Positions 56,176 through 63,975 of a DNA stretch of 64,000 nucleotides are shown piece by piece; position 1 is the stretch's first letter, and every line of letters begins with the position of its first letter. The stretch lies in the NCBI GenBank assembly GCA_017409875.1, contig JAFQRW010000017.1, forward strand, positions 62,001-126,000. The letters are read 5' to 3'. A program made the position numbers and the translations under genes. The notes below the pieces were generated by a model. It was not told the DNA's origin. It did not search any database and worked only from the letters and a program-made list of their open reading frames with translations. The stretch is from Clostridia bacterium (GTDB lineage Bacteria > Bacillota > Clostridia > RGIG6154).

Positions 56176-57366
56176 ATGGAAAGAAAAACAGGTACAATTT
56201 CAAGAGGTATCCGTTGTCCTATTATACGTGAAGGCGATGATATTGCAACTATTGTTGTTAATAGTGTTATAGAGGCTGCTGAGGTGGAAAAATTTGAGCT
56301 TAGGGACCGTGATGTTGTTGCTGTAACAGAATCTGTTGTTGCACGTGCGCAAGGAAACTATGCGTCTGTTGATGCCATTGCGCAAGACGTTAAAAATAAA
56401 CTTGGTGGGGGCACAATAGGTGTTATTTTCCCGATTTTAAGCCGTAATCGTTTTGCAGTTTGCTTACGAGGAATAGCAAAAGGAGCGAAAAAAATCGTTT
56501 TAATGCTTAACTATCCAAGTGACGAAGTTGGCAATGCTTTGGTATCATTAGATCAACTTGATGAAGCCGGAATTAATCCTTATTCCGATGTTTTGAGTGA
56601 AGAAAAATATCGTGAACTTTTTGGAGAAAATTTACATCCGTTTACCGGAGTTGATTATGTTAAATATTATGGTGATCTGATACGTTCATGCGGTGCAGAA
56701 GCAGAAATTATACTTGCTAACGACCCACGTGTTATATTAAATTATACAGATTGCGTATTAAACTGTGATATTCACAGCCGCGAGCGCACAAAACGTATTT
56801 TAAAAGCTGCCGGAGCAAAATGCGTTGTGGGATTGGATAACATACTTAATGAGCCTGTAAACAACAGCGGCTTTAACGAAAAATATGGCTTACTTGGCTC
56901 AAATAAATCTACTGAAGATACTGTAAAGCTTTTCCCTCAGGATTGTTTTGCATTGGTAGAAAATATTCAAAAACAATTTTTAAAGCGTTGCTCAAAGCAC
57001 ATTGAGGTTATGGTTTATGGCGATGGTGCTTTCAGAGATCCGGTAGGAAAAATTTGGGAATTAGCAGACCCTGTTGTTTCACCTGCCTATACAAAAGGGC
57101 TCGAGGGTACTCCTAACGAACTAAAACTAAAATATCTGGCAGACAATGATTTTGCTGATCTTAAGGGTGATAAACTTAAAAAAGCTATAGAATCAGCTAT
57201 TAAACAAAAAGGTCAGGATTTGGTTGGTAATATGGCATCTCAAGGAACAACACCACGCAGACTTACAGACTTAATCGGTTCACTTTGTGATTTGACAAGC
57301 GGTTCAGGCGACAAAGGAACACCGGTAATACTTGTTCAGGGATATTTTGATAATTTAACTGATTAA
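56176..57366 (+). CDS. CofE-like protein (F420-0:L-glutamate ligase superfamily)
   Basis: A protein of 396 residues, of the F420_ligase family. CofE attaches glutamate to coenzyme F420-0 with GTP. Shared features are CPIIREGDDIATIVVNSV, DRDVVAVTESVVARAQGNY, YTDCVLNCDI-type acidic stretch and VMVYGDGAFRDPVGKIWELADP. It is longer than archaeal CofE (about 250). Coenzyme F420 is not known in gut-type Clostridia and no other F420 gene is in the window, so it may act on another glutamyl substrate. GGAGG precedes the ATG. Confidence 0.8.
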   Translation: MERKTGTISRGIRCPIIREGDDIATIVVNSVIEAAEVEKFELRDRDVVAVTESVVARAQGNYASVDAIAQDVKNKLGGGTIGVIFPILSRNRFAVCLRGIAKGAKKIVLMLNYPSDEVGNALVSLDQLDEAGINPYSDVLSEEKYRELFGENLHPFTGVDYVKYYGDLIRSCGAEAEIILANDPRVILNYTDCVLNCDIHSRERTKRILKAAGAKCVVGLDNILNEPVNNSGFNEKYGLLGSNKSTEDTVKLFPQDCFALVENIQKQFLKRCSKHIEVMVYGDGAFRDPVGKIWELADPVVSPAYTKGLEGTPNELKLKYLADNDFADLKGDKLKKAIESAIKQKGQDLVGNMASQGTTPRRLTDLIGSLCDLTSGSGDKGTPVILVQGYFDNLTD

Positions 57367-57369
57367 TTT

Positions 57370-57403
57370 AAAACAGGCATTCTGTTGAATGCCTGTTTTT
57401 TTT
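57370..57403. terminator. Terminator between convergent genes
   Basis: AAAACAGGCATTC pairs with GAATGCCTGTTTT around a TGTT loop, followed by T's. The DUF1836 gene on the other strand ends inside it. Confidence 0.9.
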
Positions 57404-57962
57404 AACTTTCTTTTGTATTACAAAAAATTTCGCTCATCATTTTAAAAATATTTGCAGAGCTTGCAAGCTGCATCACAAGGTCGTTTAATCTTTCAGGATT
57501 ATCGCCCTCACTTTCAATAAGCAAATTTGCAACATTTGAAATGTTTTCTGAAACATATTGATATGATTTTATTTGGTTTAAAACAAATGCTGTATATATT
57601 TTTTTAACATTTTCTTCACTAATATCTAAAGGTATAATATTCTGGATAGTTGAAATGCTAAGGGTTTGTTTTAAAACGCAAACAATAATTAAATATGCCA
57701 GATGTATTCTTGAATACCGCTTTTTTTCCGGGGAGGGAATAATTTTCAATTTAACATAATTATTAATCATTGACTGCGTTATACCTTTTTCATTATCTGC
57801 AGCTTCTGTATACAGATTAAGATAGTTATTGAGTAGCTTTATAACCTGGTCCATATATAAATCGAATACAGGAAGCTCATCCCATTCAGGAAGTTTAAAC
57901 TGGGAAATTCTTTGGTTCCAGTACAGAAACATATTTTTAAAGTTTTCTTTATTATATATCAT
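57402..57962 (-). CDS. DUF1836 protein, MerR-like
   Basis: 186 residues. The middle part GITQSMINNYVKLKIIPSPEKKRYSRIHLAYL reads like a MerR-type helix-turn-helix and dimer region, the hallmark of DUF1836; no ligand domain is seen. GAGGTGG lies before the ATG. The gene is divergent from an acyl-CoA synthetase gene and the two promoters flank a palindrome at 58008-58019, suggesting that it regulates both itself and its neighbour. Function is not established. Confidence 0.8.
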   Translation of the reverse strand: MIYNKENFKNMFLYWNQRISQFKLPEWDELPVFDLYMDQVIKLLNNYLNLYTEAADNEKGITQSMINNYVKLKIIPSPEKKRYSRIHLAYLIIVCVLKQTLSISTIQNIIPLDISEENVKKIYTAFVLNQIKSYQYVSENISNVANLLIESEGDNPERLNDLVMQLASSANIFKMMSEIFCNTKES

Positions 57963-57982
57963 TTATTAGCCACCTCTTAGAT

Positions 57983-58011
57983 ATAATAACATAAATTTTA
58001 AATTTTTTCAA
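57983..58011 (-). promoter_or_regulatory. Promoter of the DUF1836 gene
   Basis: On the minus strand TTGAAA (58011-58006) and TATTAT (57988-57983), spacing 17. Its -35 box overlaps the palindrome at 58008-58019. Confidence 0.65.
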
Positions 58012-58024
58012 GTACTTGACAAAA
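58003..58024. promoter_or_regulatory. Palindromic operator candidate between divergent promoters
   Basis: TCAAGTACTTGA (58008-58019) is a perfect 12-bp palindrome; extended to 58003-58024 ten of eleven pairs match. It overlaps the -35 boxes of both divergent promoters (58006-58011 and 58016-58021), so a bound protein would block both. Confidence 0.55.
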
Positions 58025-58044
58025 TAATGAAAACGTGATAACAT
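58016..58044 (+). promoter_or_regulatory. Promoter of the acyl-CoA synthetase gene
   Basis: TTGACA (58016-58021) and TAACAT (58039-58044), spacing 17. Confidence 0.6.
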
Positions 58045-58088
58045 AGTATTAAATACTACATAATATTTTTTTAAACACGAGGTGTAAT

Positions 58089-59681
58089 ATGGAAAAATAT
58101 ATTTGTTATAATAATCTGGCGGAAATGATTGAAAAAAGTGCCGAAAAATTCGGTGGCAAAATAGCTTTTTCGCTTAAAGAAAAAAATGTTTCTTACAATG
58201 ATTTGCTTAGCGATGTTAAGGCGGTGTCAAGACTTTTTTCGTCACGAGGATATGTTGGTAAAAGAATTGCACTTATAGGAAAAAACTGTTATGAGTGGAT
58301 GCTTGTACATTTAGCAACTATGTATACAGGAAGCGTTTTAGTTCCGCTTGACAAAGGTCTTAAAGATTATGAAATCCAAAGCCAGATTTCAAGAAGTAAA
58401 GCTGATGTTTTGTTCGTTGCAGGTAAAATGGAGCTACCTGAAATGGATATTAATATTGAAAGTGCCTCAAATGAACTTTTGCTTGAAGCCAAAGCATTAC
58501 CTCAAGCAGAAAATGAAAAATATGATATTGACAATAACAAAATGAGTATGTTGTTATTTACGTCAGGCACAACTGATAATTCTAAAGCTGTAATGCTGTC
58601 ACAGTATAATATTACTTCTAATATTTATGCCTTGTCATACCATGAGCATTTTACGAGTGATGATGTAAGTTTGATTATTCTTCCTCTTCATCATACGTTC
58701 GGGATGGTGGGATTATTGCTTTTTTTAAGTCTTGGTATGAATAACGCATTTTGTGACGGACTTAAAATTACAAAATCTATTGATGAACATAAGGCTACAA
58801 TTTTAGTAGGTGTTCCTTTGATTGCAGATGCAATTTACAAAACCGCAACAAGAAAAATTAACGAAATGGGAATGGAAAACCTTATAAACACACTTATAAA
58901 AGTAAGCCGTGTTCTTTTAAAACTTAGAATTGATTTAAGAAAACTGTTTTTTGGAAAGATTACAAAACAAATCGGGCAGTCTTTAAGACTTATTATAATG
59001 GGCGGAGCAGCACTTAACCCGGATGTTGAACAGTGGTTTCATGACATTGGATTTTTTACAGTGCAGGGCTACGGCTTAACAGAGTGTTCACCGGTTTTGT
59101 GTGCGGAAAATCCTGAAAATATGAGGCTTGGTTCTGTTGGTGTAGCAATGCCGGGAATTGATATTAGAATTGATAATCCTGATGAAACAGGCATCGGCGA
59201 AATAATAGCAAAAGGCGATAATATTATGCTTGGTTATTATGAAAACCAAGAACTTACAGATGAGGTTTTAAAAGGCGGATATTTCCATACAGGTGATTTA
59301 GGCTATATTGATGAAGACGGGTTCATCTGGATAACAGGACGTAAGAAGAATATGATAGCGCTTAAAAACGGGAAAAATGTTTTCCCTGAAGAACTCGAAG
59401 AACTGATTTATAAATATGACTTTATTAAAGAATGTATGGTTTATGGCGAAAATGACGGTGATAAAGATTTAATATCTGCATATATTGTTTGCGATAAGGA
59501 TAAATTTCCTGGTAAAACTGATGAGCAAATAAAAGAAATTGTTGATAAAACTATTAAAGAAATAAATAGTAAACTTATTTCTTATAAGCAAATAAGAAAT
59601 GTTATCGTTTCAGATAAACCTTTGGAAAGAACATCAACATTTAAAATTAAAAGAAACCAAAAACCAAATAATAACTTGTAA
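58089..59681 (+). CDS. AMP-dependent acyl-CoA synthetase (long-chain type)
   Basis: Activates a carboxylic acid, probably a fatty acid, to its AMP and then CoA ester; 530 residues. Motifs: the adenylate loop LLFTSGTTDNSKAVMLSQYN (an Asp-Asn-Ser where most enzymes have Gly-x-Pro), GYGLTECSPVL, YFHTGDLGYIDEDGFIWITGR, KNVFPEELEELI, and the catalytic lysine in RTSTFKIKRNQK. No transmembrane segment. It is divergently paired with DUF1836 and could be regulated by it. The acid is not readable from the sequence. Confidence 0.88.
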   Translation: MEKYICYNNLAEMIEKSAEKFGGKIAFSLKEKNVSYNDLLSDVKAVSRLFSSRGYVGKRIALIGKNCYEWMLVHLATMYTGSVLVPLDKGLKDYEIQSQISRSKADVLFVAGKMELPEMDINIESASNELLLEAKALPQAENEKYDIDNNKMSMLLFTSGTTDNSKAVMLSQYNITSNIYALSYHEHFTSDDVSLIILPLHHTFGMVGLLLFLSLGMNNAFCDGLKITKSIDEHKATILVGVPLIADAIYKTATRKINEMGMENLINTLIKVSRVLLKLRIDLRKLFFGKITKQIGQSLRLIIMGGAALNPDVEQWFHDIGFFTVQGYGLTECSPVLCAENPENMRLGSVGVAMPGIDIRIDNPDETGIGEIIAKGDNIMLGYYENQELTDEVLKGGYFHTGDLGYIDEDGFIWITGRKKNMIALKNGKNVFPEELEELIYKYDFIKECMVYGENDGDKDLISAYIVCDKDKFPGKTDEQIKEIVDKTIKEINSKLISYKQIRNVIVSDKPLERTSTFKIKRNQKPNNNL

Positions 59682-59686
59682 AATTT

Positions 59687-59725
59687 TCCTGAATGTGATA
59701 TGCTATTTGTGTATTACATTCAGGA
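59687..59725 (+). promoter_or_regulatory. Hairpin overlapping the ribosome site of the NSS transporter gene
   Basis: TCCTGAATGT (59687-59696) pairs perfectly with ACATTCAGGA (59716-59725) around a 19-base loop. The right arm contains most of the AGGAGG ribosome site (59722-59727), so the hairpin would hide it. It could instead act as a weak terminator for the acyl-CoA synthetase gene, though no T-tract follows directly. Confidence 0.5.
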
Positions 59726-59732
59726 GGTTTTT

Positions 59733-61103
59733 ATGCAAAGAGAGAATTTTGGTTCAAGATTAGGCTTTATCTTGATATCGGCAGGTTGTGCGATTGGACT
59801 TGGAAATGTTTGGAGATTTCCATATATAGTCGGCAAGTACGGCGGAGCAGCATTTATTGTAATCTACTTAGCGTTTTTGATAATTTTCGGGCTCCCGATT
59901 ATGACAATGGAATTTTCAGTTGGAAGAGCAAGCAGAAAAAGCATTGCAGAATCTTTTAAAGAGTTAGAGCCAAGCGGCACAAAATGGCATTGGTATTCAA
60001 AGCTTGGAGTTGCGGGTAACTATCTTTTAATGATGTTTTATACAACTGTTACAGGTTGGATGTTTGCATATTTCTTCAAGATGATTAAAGGTGATTTTGT
60101 AAATCAGACATCCCAGCAGATTTTTGACCAGTTTGGTGCGCTTACCTCAAATCCTTACATTGTTATAGGTTTTATGGTTTTAACGGTGGTATTGGGATTT
60201 TCAATTTGTTCTTTAGGCTTAAAAAAAGGCGTTGAAAGCATTACTAAAGTAATGATGCTTGCACTCTTGGCAATTATTGTTGTTTTAGCAGTGCGTGCTG
60301 TTACACTACCTGGTGCAGGTGAGGGCGTTAAGTATTATATTGTGCCAGATTTTGAGCGCATGTCGGAATTTGGGATTGGTGAAATTTTGTTTGCAGCATT
60401 AGGACAAGCATTTTTTACACTATCTATTGGTATGGGGTCAATGGCAATATTCGGCAGTTATATTTCAAAAGACAAAAGACTGCTTGGCGAATCAATGACT
60501 ATTGCAGCACTTGATACATTTGTAGCACTCGTAGCTGGTTTGATAATTATTCCATCATGCTTTGCATATAATGTAAACCCTGCTGCAGGCCCGGGACTCG
60601 TATTTCAGACACTTCCGAACATTTTTGCAGAAATGCCTGGCGGACGCATTTGGGGAGCGCTGTTTTTCCTATTCATGATTTTTGCAGCACTTTCTACAAT
60701 AGTCGCGGTTTTTGAAAACATTATATCTTTTGGAATGGATTCAAAAGGATGGAGCAGAAAAAAAGCTTGTGTTATTAATCTTGTGTTGGTAATTATTCTT
60801 TCGCTTCCGTGTGCATTGGGATTTAATGTATGGGCAGATTTTGCACCTCTTGGTGAAGGGACTGTTGTATTAGACCTTGAAGATTTTATTGTGAGCAATA
60901 ATATATTGCCGATTGGTTCTTTGGTGTATGTTTTGTTCTGCTGTTTGAATAAAAAAGGTTGGGGTTGGGACAACTTTATTCAGGAGGCAAATACAGGAAG
61001 CGGAATTAAGTTTCCAAATATGTTGAAAATTTATTGCAAATACATTTTGCCTGTGATTTTGGTTATACTGTTAGTTGCAGGATATATTACTTTTTTTAAT
61101 TAA
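59733..61103 (+). CDS. Sodium-dependent NSS family transporter
   Basis: Sodium:neurotransmitter symporter-type protein, 456 residues, with about 11 or 12 hydrophobic helices. The opening NFGSRLGFILISAGCAIG, LGNVWRFPYIVGKYGGAAF is the classical NSS helix 1 with unwound sodium/substrate site. Bacterial relatives carry amino acids such as leucine or tryptophan; the substrate here is unknown. AGGAGG precedes ATG 59733; the earlier in-frame codons from 59700 fall within the hairpin. Confidence 0.93.
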   Translation: MQRENFGSRLGFILISAGCAIGLGNVWRFPYIVGKYGGAAFIVIYLAFLIIFGLPIMTMEFSVGRASRKSIAESFKELEPSGTKWHWYSKLGVAGNYLLMMFYTTVTGWMFAYFFKMIKGDFVNQTSQQIFDQFGALTSNPYIVIGFMVLTVVLGFSICSLGLKKGVESITKVMMLALLAIIVVLAVRAVTLPGAGEGVKYYIVPDFERMSEFGIGEILFAALGQAFFTLSIGMGSMAIFGSYISKDKRLLGESMTIAALDTFVALVAGLIIIPSCFAYNVNPAAGPGLVFQTLPNIFAEMPGGRIWGALFFLFMIFAALSTIVAVFENIISFGMDSKGWSRKKACVINLVLVIILSLPCALGFNVWADFAPLGEGTVVLDLEDFIVSNNILPIGSLVYVLFCCLNKKGWGWDNFIQEANTGSGIKFPNMLKIYCKYILPVILVILLVAGYITFFN

Positions 61104-61120
61104 AAAGGGGAGCTTAGTTT

Positions 61121-61726
61121 ATGGGTTTAGATATCAAAGCTTTATTTAATTTGGGATACGGTCTTTATGTAGTATCTTCTAATGATGGTAACAAAGATAA
61201 CGGTGCAATAGTAAATACCGTTATGCAGCTTACCGACAGTCCCGCAAGAGTGGCTGTGTGCATTAACAAAAATAACTATACACATGATACAGTTAAAAAC
61301 AGCGGTATAATGAATATTAATGTCCTTACTGAAAGCGCTCCGTTTTCGTTATTTCAGAATTTTGGTTTTAAAAGCGGAAAAACTGAAGATAAGTTTGCAG
61401 GAATTGAAAGCTTTCGTTCAGAAAACGGACTTTTGGTGCTTACTGATTACATTAATTCTTTTATTTCTTTAAAGGTAGAACAATATATTGATGTTTCAAC
61501 TCACGGTATGTTTATATGCACTGTTGAAGATGCAAGAACAATGTACGATACCCCTACAATGACTTATTCATATTATCATAAAAATGTAAAACCAAAGCCT
61601 GACGATAAGCCTAAAAAAGGATATATATGCAAGATGTGCGGATATGTATATGAGGGTGAGCCTCTTCCGGATGATTTTGTGTGTCCGCTTTGTAAGCATG
61701 GCGCAAGTGATTTTGAAAAACTTTAA
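61121..61726 (+). CDS. Flavin reductase-rubredoxin fusion (high-molecular-weight rubredoxin type)
   Basis: 201 residues. Residues 1-150 are a flavin reductase/FMN-binding domain (LYVVSSNDGNKDNGAIVNTVMQ, SGIMNINVLTES), residues 166-201 a rubredoxin with YICKMCGYVYEG and FVCPLCKHG. In acetogens such proteins (Hrb) pass electrons from NADH to flavodiiron proteins, so it probably works with the flavodiiron protein at 53043. GGGGAG precedes the ATG. Confidence 0.92.
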   Translation: MGLDIKALFNLGYGLYVVSSNDGNKDNGAIVNTVMQLTDSPARVAVCINKNNYTHDTVKNSGIMNINVLTESAPFSLFQNFGFKSGKTEDKFAGIESFRSENGLLVLTDYINSFISLKVEQYIDVSTHGMFICTVEDARTMYDTPTMTYSYYHKNVKPKPDDKPKKGYICKMCGYVYEGEPLPDDFVCPLCKHGASDFEKL

Positions 61727-61730
61727 TATT

Positions 61731-61763
61731 AAAAAACCGAAGCAATTTTTGCTTCGGTTTTTT
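61731..61763 (+). terminator. Terminator after the flavin reductase-rubredoxin gene
   Basis: AAAAAACCGAAGCAA pairs with TTGCTTCGGTTTTTT around a TTT loop. Confidence 0.92.
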
Positions 61764-61827
61764 AATATTTTAACAAAAAAGTTGAAATAATAGTACTAAT
61801 GATTTTATTAGTAAAGGAAGTCTTTTT

Positions 61828-62262
61828 ATGAAAATGACAAAAAAACAGTATCAGCAATATGCAGAAAGTAAAGCTGACAAATCTAAACTGTGGCTTGATA
61901 TGTTCAATGCATTCTGGATTGGCGGGCTGATATGTATGATAGGGCAATTTTTTTTAAATACGTATATGAATTTAAACTTTGATAAAGAAATTGCAGGTAC
62001 GCTTACAAGTATCACACTTGTTTTCGCCAGTGCACTTTTAACAGGGCTAAATGTGTATGATAACATAGCAAAAAAAGCGGGTGCAGGTACGCTTGTTCCG
62101 ATAACGGGTTTTGCAAATGCTGTAGTGTCACCTGCAATGGAGTTTAAAAATGAAGGGTATGTAATGGGGGTTGCAGCCAATATTTTTAAAATTGCAGGTC
62201 CGGTTATAACTTATGGTATTATTGCATCAGTTTTATCGGGGATAATTTACCTGTTTTTATAA
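61828..62262 (+). CDS. spoVAC: Stage V sporulation protein AC
   Basis: Membrane channel component for dipicolinic acid uptake into the forespore, 144 residues, with about four hydrophobic helices. The N-terminal TKKQYQQYAESKADKSKLW and the GAGTLVPITGFANAVVSPAMEFKNEG stretch are typical. AAAGGAAG lies before the ATG. It starts the spoVAC-spoVAD-spoVAE operon. A sigma-G promoter is expected in forespores, but no convincing match was found by eye. Confidence 0.95.
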   Translation: MKMTKKQYQQYAESKADKSKLWLDMFNAFWIGGLICMIGQFFLNTYMNLNFDKEIAGTLTSITLVFASALLTGLNVYDNIAKKAGAGTLVPITGFANAVVSPAMEFKNEGYVMGVAANIFKIAGPVITYGIIASVLSGIIYLFL

Positions 62263-62272
62263 GGAGATATTT

Positions 62273-63280
62273 ATGAACAGAATTGGAAAGCAAACCATTG
62301 TGTTAAAAAATTTGCCTAAAATTATTCAAACAGCTTCGGTTGTAGGACAAAAAGAGCAAGACGGCAAATTAGGTGGAACGTTTGATTATGTAATTGACGA
62401 TGGAAGATTTGGAGAAAAATCATGGGAAAAAGCAGAAAGTAAGATGCAAAAAAAGGCAGTTGAAATACTCCTTAAAAAAGCTGACAAAAAAAACGAGGAA
62501 ATTGATTTTATTGCAGGTGGCGACCTTTTAAATCAATGTATGGGAACAAGCTTTGGACTGGCAGATTTCAATATTCCGTTTTTTGGACTTTACGGTGCTT
62601 GCTCTACTATGGCAGAAAGTCTTTGCATAGCTGCAATGACAGTAGACGGTGGATACTCAAAAAATACTATCGCTGTAACATCAAGTCATTTTTGTTCAAG
62701 CGAAAGACAGTTTCGTTTTCCGCTTGAGTACGGAGGCCAACGCACCCCAACATCGCAATGGACGGTAACAGGCTCTGGTGCAGCACTTGTGTCAGATGAA
62801 GATGGTCAAATAGCAATAACACATATTACACCCGGAAAAATTGTTGATATGGGAATTAAAGATGCTAATAATATGGGTGCAGCGATGGCACCTGCTGCCA
62901 TAGATACAATTTCAACACATTTTAAAGACAGAAATATCGACAAGGATTATTATGACCTTGTAGTGACGGGTGACTTAGGGAAACTTGGGCATGCAATAAC
63001 AAAAGAGCAACTGGCAAAAGAAGGACTTGATTTTAAAAATAAATATATTGATTGTGGCATGGAAATATTTGATTTAGAGTCACAGGATGTGCATGCAGGC
63101 GGTTCAGGATGCGGATGCTGTGCATCAGTTTTTGCAGGGCATATCTACAGCTTGCTGAAAAAAGGCGAAATCAATCGCGTTCTAATTACTGCAACAGGAG
63201 CACTTATGAGCACTACAAGCTCATTTCAGGGAGAAAGCATACCGGGCATAGCTCATGCAGTTGCAATAGAAAGGGTGTAG
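62273..63280 (+). CDS. spoVAD: Stage V sporulation protein AD
   Basis: Dipicolinic acid-binding component with a thiolase-like fold, 335 residues. Characteristic stretches: GKQTIVLKNLPKIIQTASVVG, GGDLLNQCMGTSFG, FGLYGACSTMAESL, SSHFCSSERQFRFPLEYGGQ, GSGCGCCASV. The family lacks thiolase activity. AAGGAG lies eight bases before the ATG. Confidence 0.97.
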   Translation: MNRIGKQTIVLKNLPKIIQTASVVGQKEQDGKLGGTFDYVIDDGRFGEKSWEKAESKMQKKAVEILLKKADKKNEEIDFIAGGDLLNQCMGTSFGLADFNIPFFGLYGACSTMAESLCIAAMTVDGGYSKNTIAVTSSHFCSSERQFRFPLEYGGQRTPTSQWTVTGSGAALVSDEDGQIAITHITPGKIVDMGIKDANNMGAAMAPAAIDTISTHFKDRNIDKDYYDLVVTGDLGKLGHAITKEQLAKEGLDFKNKYIDCGMEIFDLESQDVHAGGSGCGCCASVFAGHIYSLLKKGEINRVLITATGALMSTTSSFQGESIPGIAHAVAIERV

Positions 63281-63283
63281 CAA

Positions 63284-63637
63284 ATGGATTATATAAAGGC
63301 GTTTGTTGTAGGTGGAATACTTTGTGCTATCGGACAGATTTTGATTGACAAAACCAAACTGACTCCTGCAAGAATTCTGGTAATATATGTAGTAAGCGGG
63401 GTAGTTTTAGGAACCATTGGTGTTTATGAGAGAATTGTTGACTTTGCAGGAGCAGGTGCAACAGTGCCGCTTACAGGATTTGGATATCTTTTGTCTAAAG
63501 GAGTTATGGAGGCAGTTTCAAAAGACGGGTTTGTGGGAATTTTCACAGGAGGTATGACTGCAACGGCAGGAGGAATAACGGCAGCAATACTTTTTGGATA
63601 TTTGGCTGCACTGTTTTCTAAATCGTCTGAAAAGTAA
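63284..63637 (+). CDS. spoVAE: Stage V sporulation protein AE
   Basis: Small membrane component of the SpoVA channel, 117 residues, hydrophobic. AFVVGGILCAIGQILIDKTK and TVPLTGFGYLLSKGVMEAV match SpoVAE. It starts four bases after spoVAD. The minimal C-D-E set without spoVAA, AB and AF is common in Clostridia. Confidence 0.95.
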   Translation: MDYIKAFVVGGILCAIGQILIDKTKLTPARILVIYVVSGVVLGTIGVYERIVDFAGAGATVPLTGFGYLLSKGVMEAVSKDGFVGIFTGGMTATAGGITAAILFGYLAALFSKSSEK

Positions 63638-63663
63638 AAAATGCGGACATACGTCTGCGTTTT
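63636..63663 (+). terminator. Terminator after spoVAE
   Basis: AAAATGCGGAC and GTCTGCGTTTT pair (one T-G wobble) around a four-base loop, right after the stop. Confidence 0.8.
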
Positions 63664-63686
63664 ACATATCATAAAATAAATTTTTA

Positions 63687-63715
63687 TTGCAATGTGATTT
63701 GCAAAATGGTATAAT
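63687..63715 (+). promoter_or_regulatory. Promoter of the DUF1653 gene
   Basis: TTGCAA (63687-63692) and TATAAT (63710-63715), spacing 17. Confidence 0.7.
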
Positions 63716-63738
63716 ATTCTTAAAGGGGATAGAAAAAA

Positions 63739-63942
63739 ATGAAGCTCGGCAGATATCGTCATTATAAGGGAAATGAATATGAAGTAATCGGGGTTGCAAA
63801 TCACAGTGAAACGCTTGAAAAAATGGTGGTTTATCGTGCTTTGTACGGCGAAGGCGAAATATGGGTAAGACCTCTTAGTATGTGGAATGATGTAATACAT
63901 ATTGATGGAAAAATTGTTAAAAGATTTGAATTTATGGAATAA
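63739..63942 (+). CDS. DUF1653 protein
   Basis: Small soluble protein, 67 residues, of the DUF1653 family: LGRYRHYKGNEYEVIGVANHSE, MVVYRALYGEGEIWVRPLSMW. The family is common in bacteria, and its function is unknown. AAAGGGG lies before the ATG and it has its own promoter. Confidence 0.92.
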   Translation: MKLGRYRHYKGNEYEVIGVANHSETLEKMVVYRALYGEGEIWVRPLSMWNDVIHIDGKIVKRFEFME

Positions 63943-63955
63943 ATAAACATATAAT
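63926..63955 (+). promoter_or_regulatory. Promoter of the last gene in the window
   Basis: TTGAAT (63926-63931) and TATAAT (63950-63955), spacing 18, with the -35 box inside the end of the DUF1653 gene. Confidence 0.55.
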
Positions 63956-63975
63956 ATTCTAAAGGAGCGGTAATT

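Noticed and set aside
61764-61827. Sigma-G promoter for spoVAC
   Set aside because: AGTACTA near 61790 resembles the end of a sigma-G -10 box, but no -35 box lies at the required distance.
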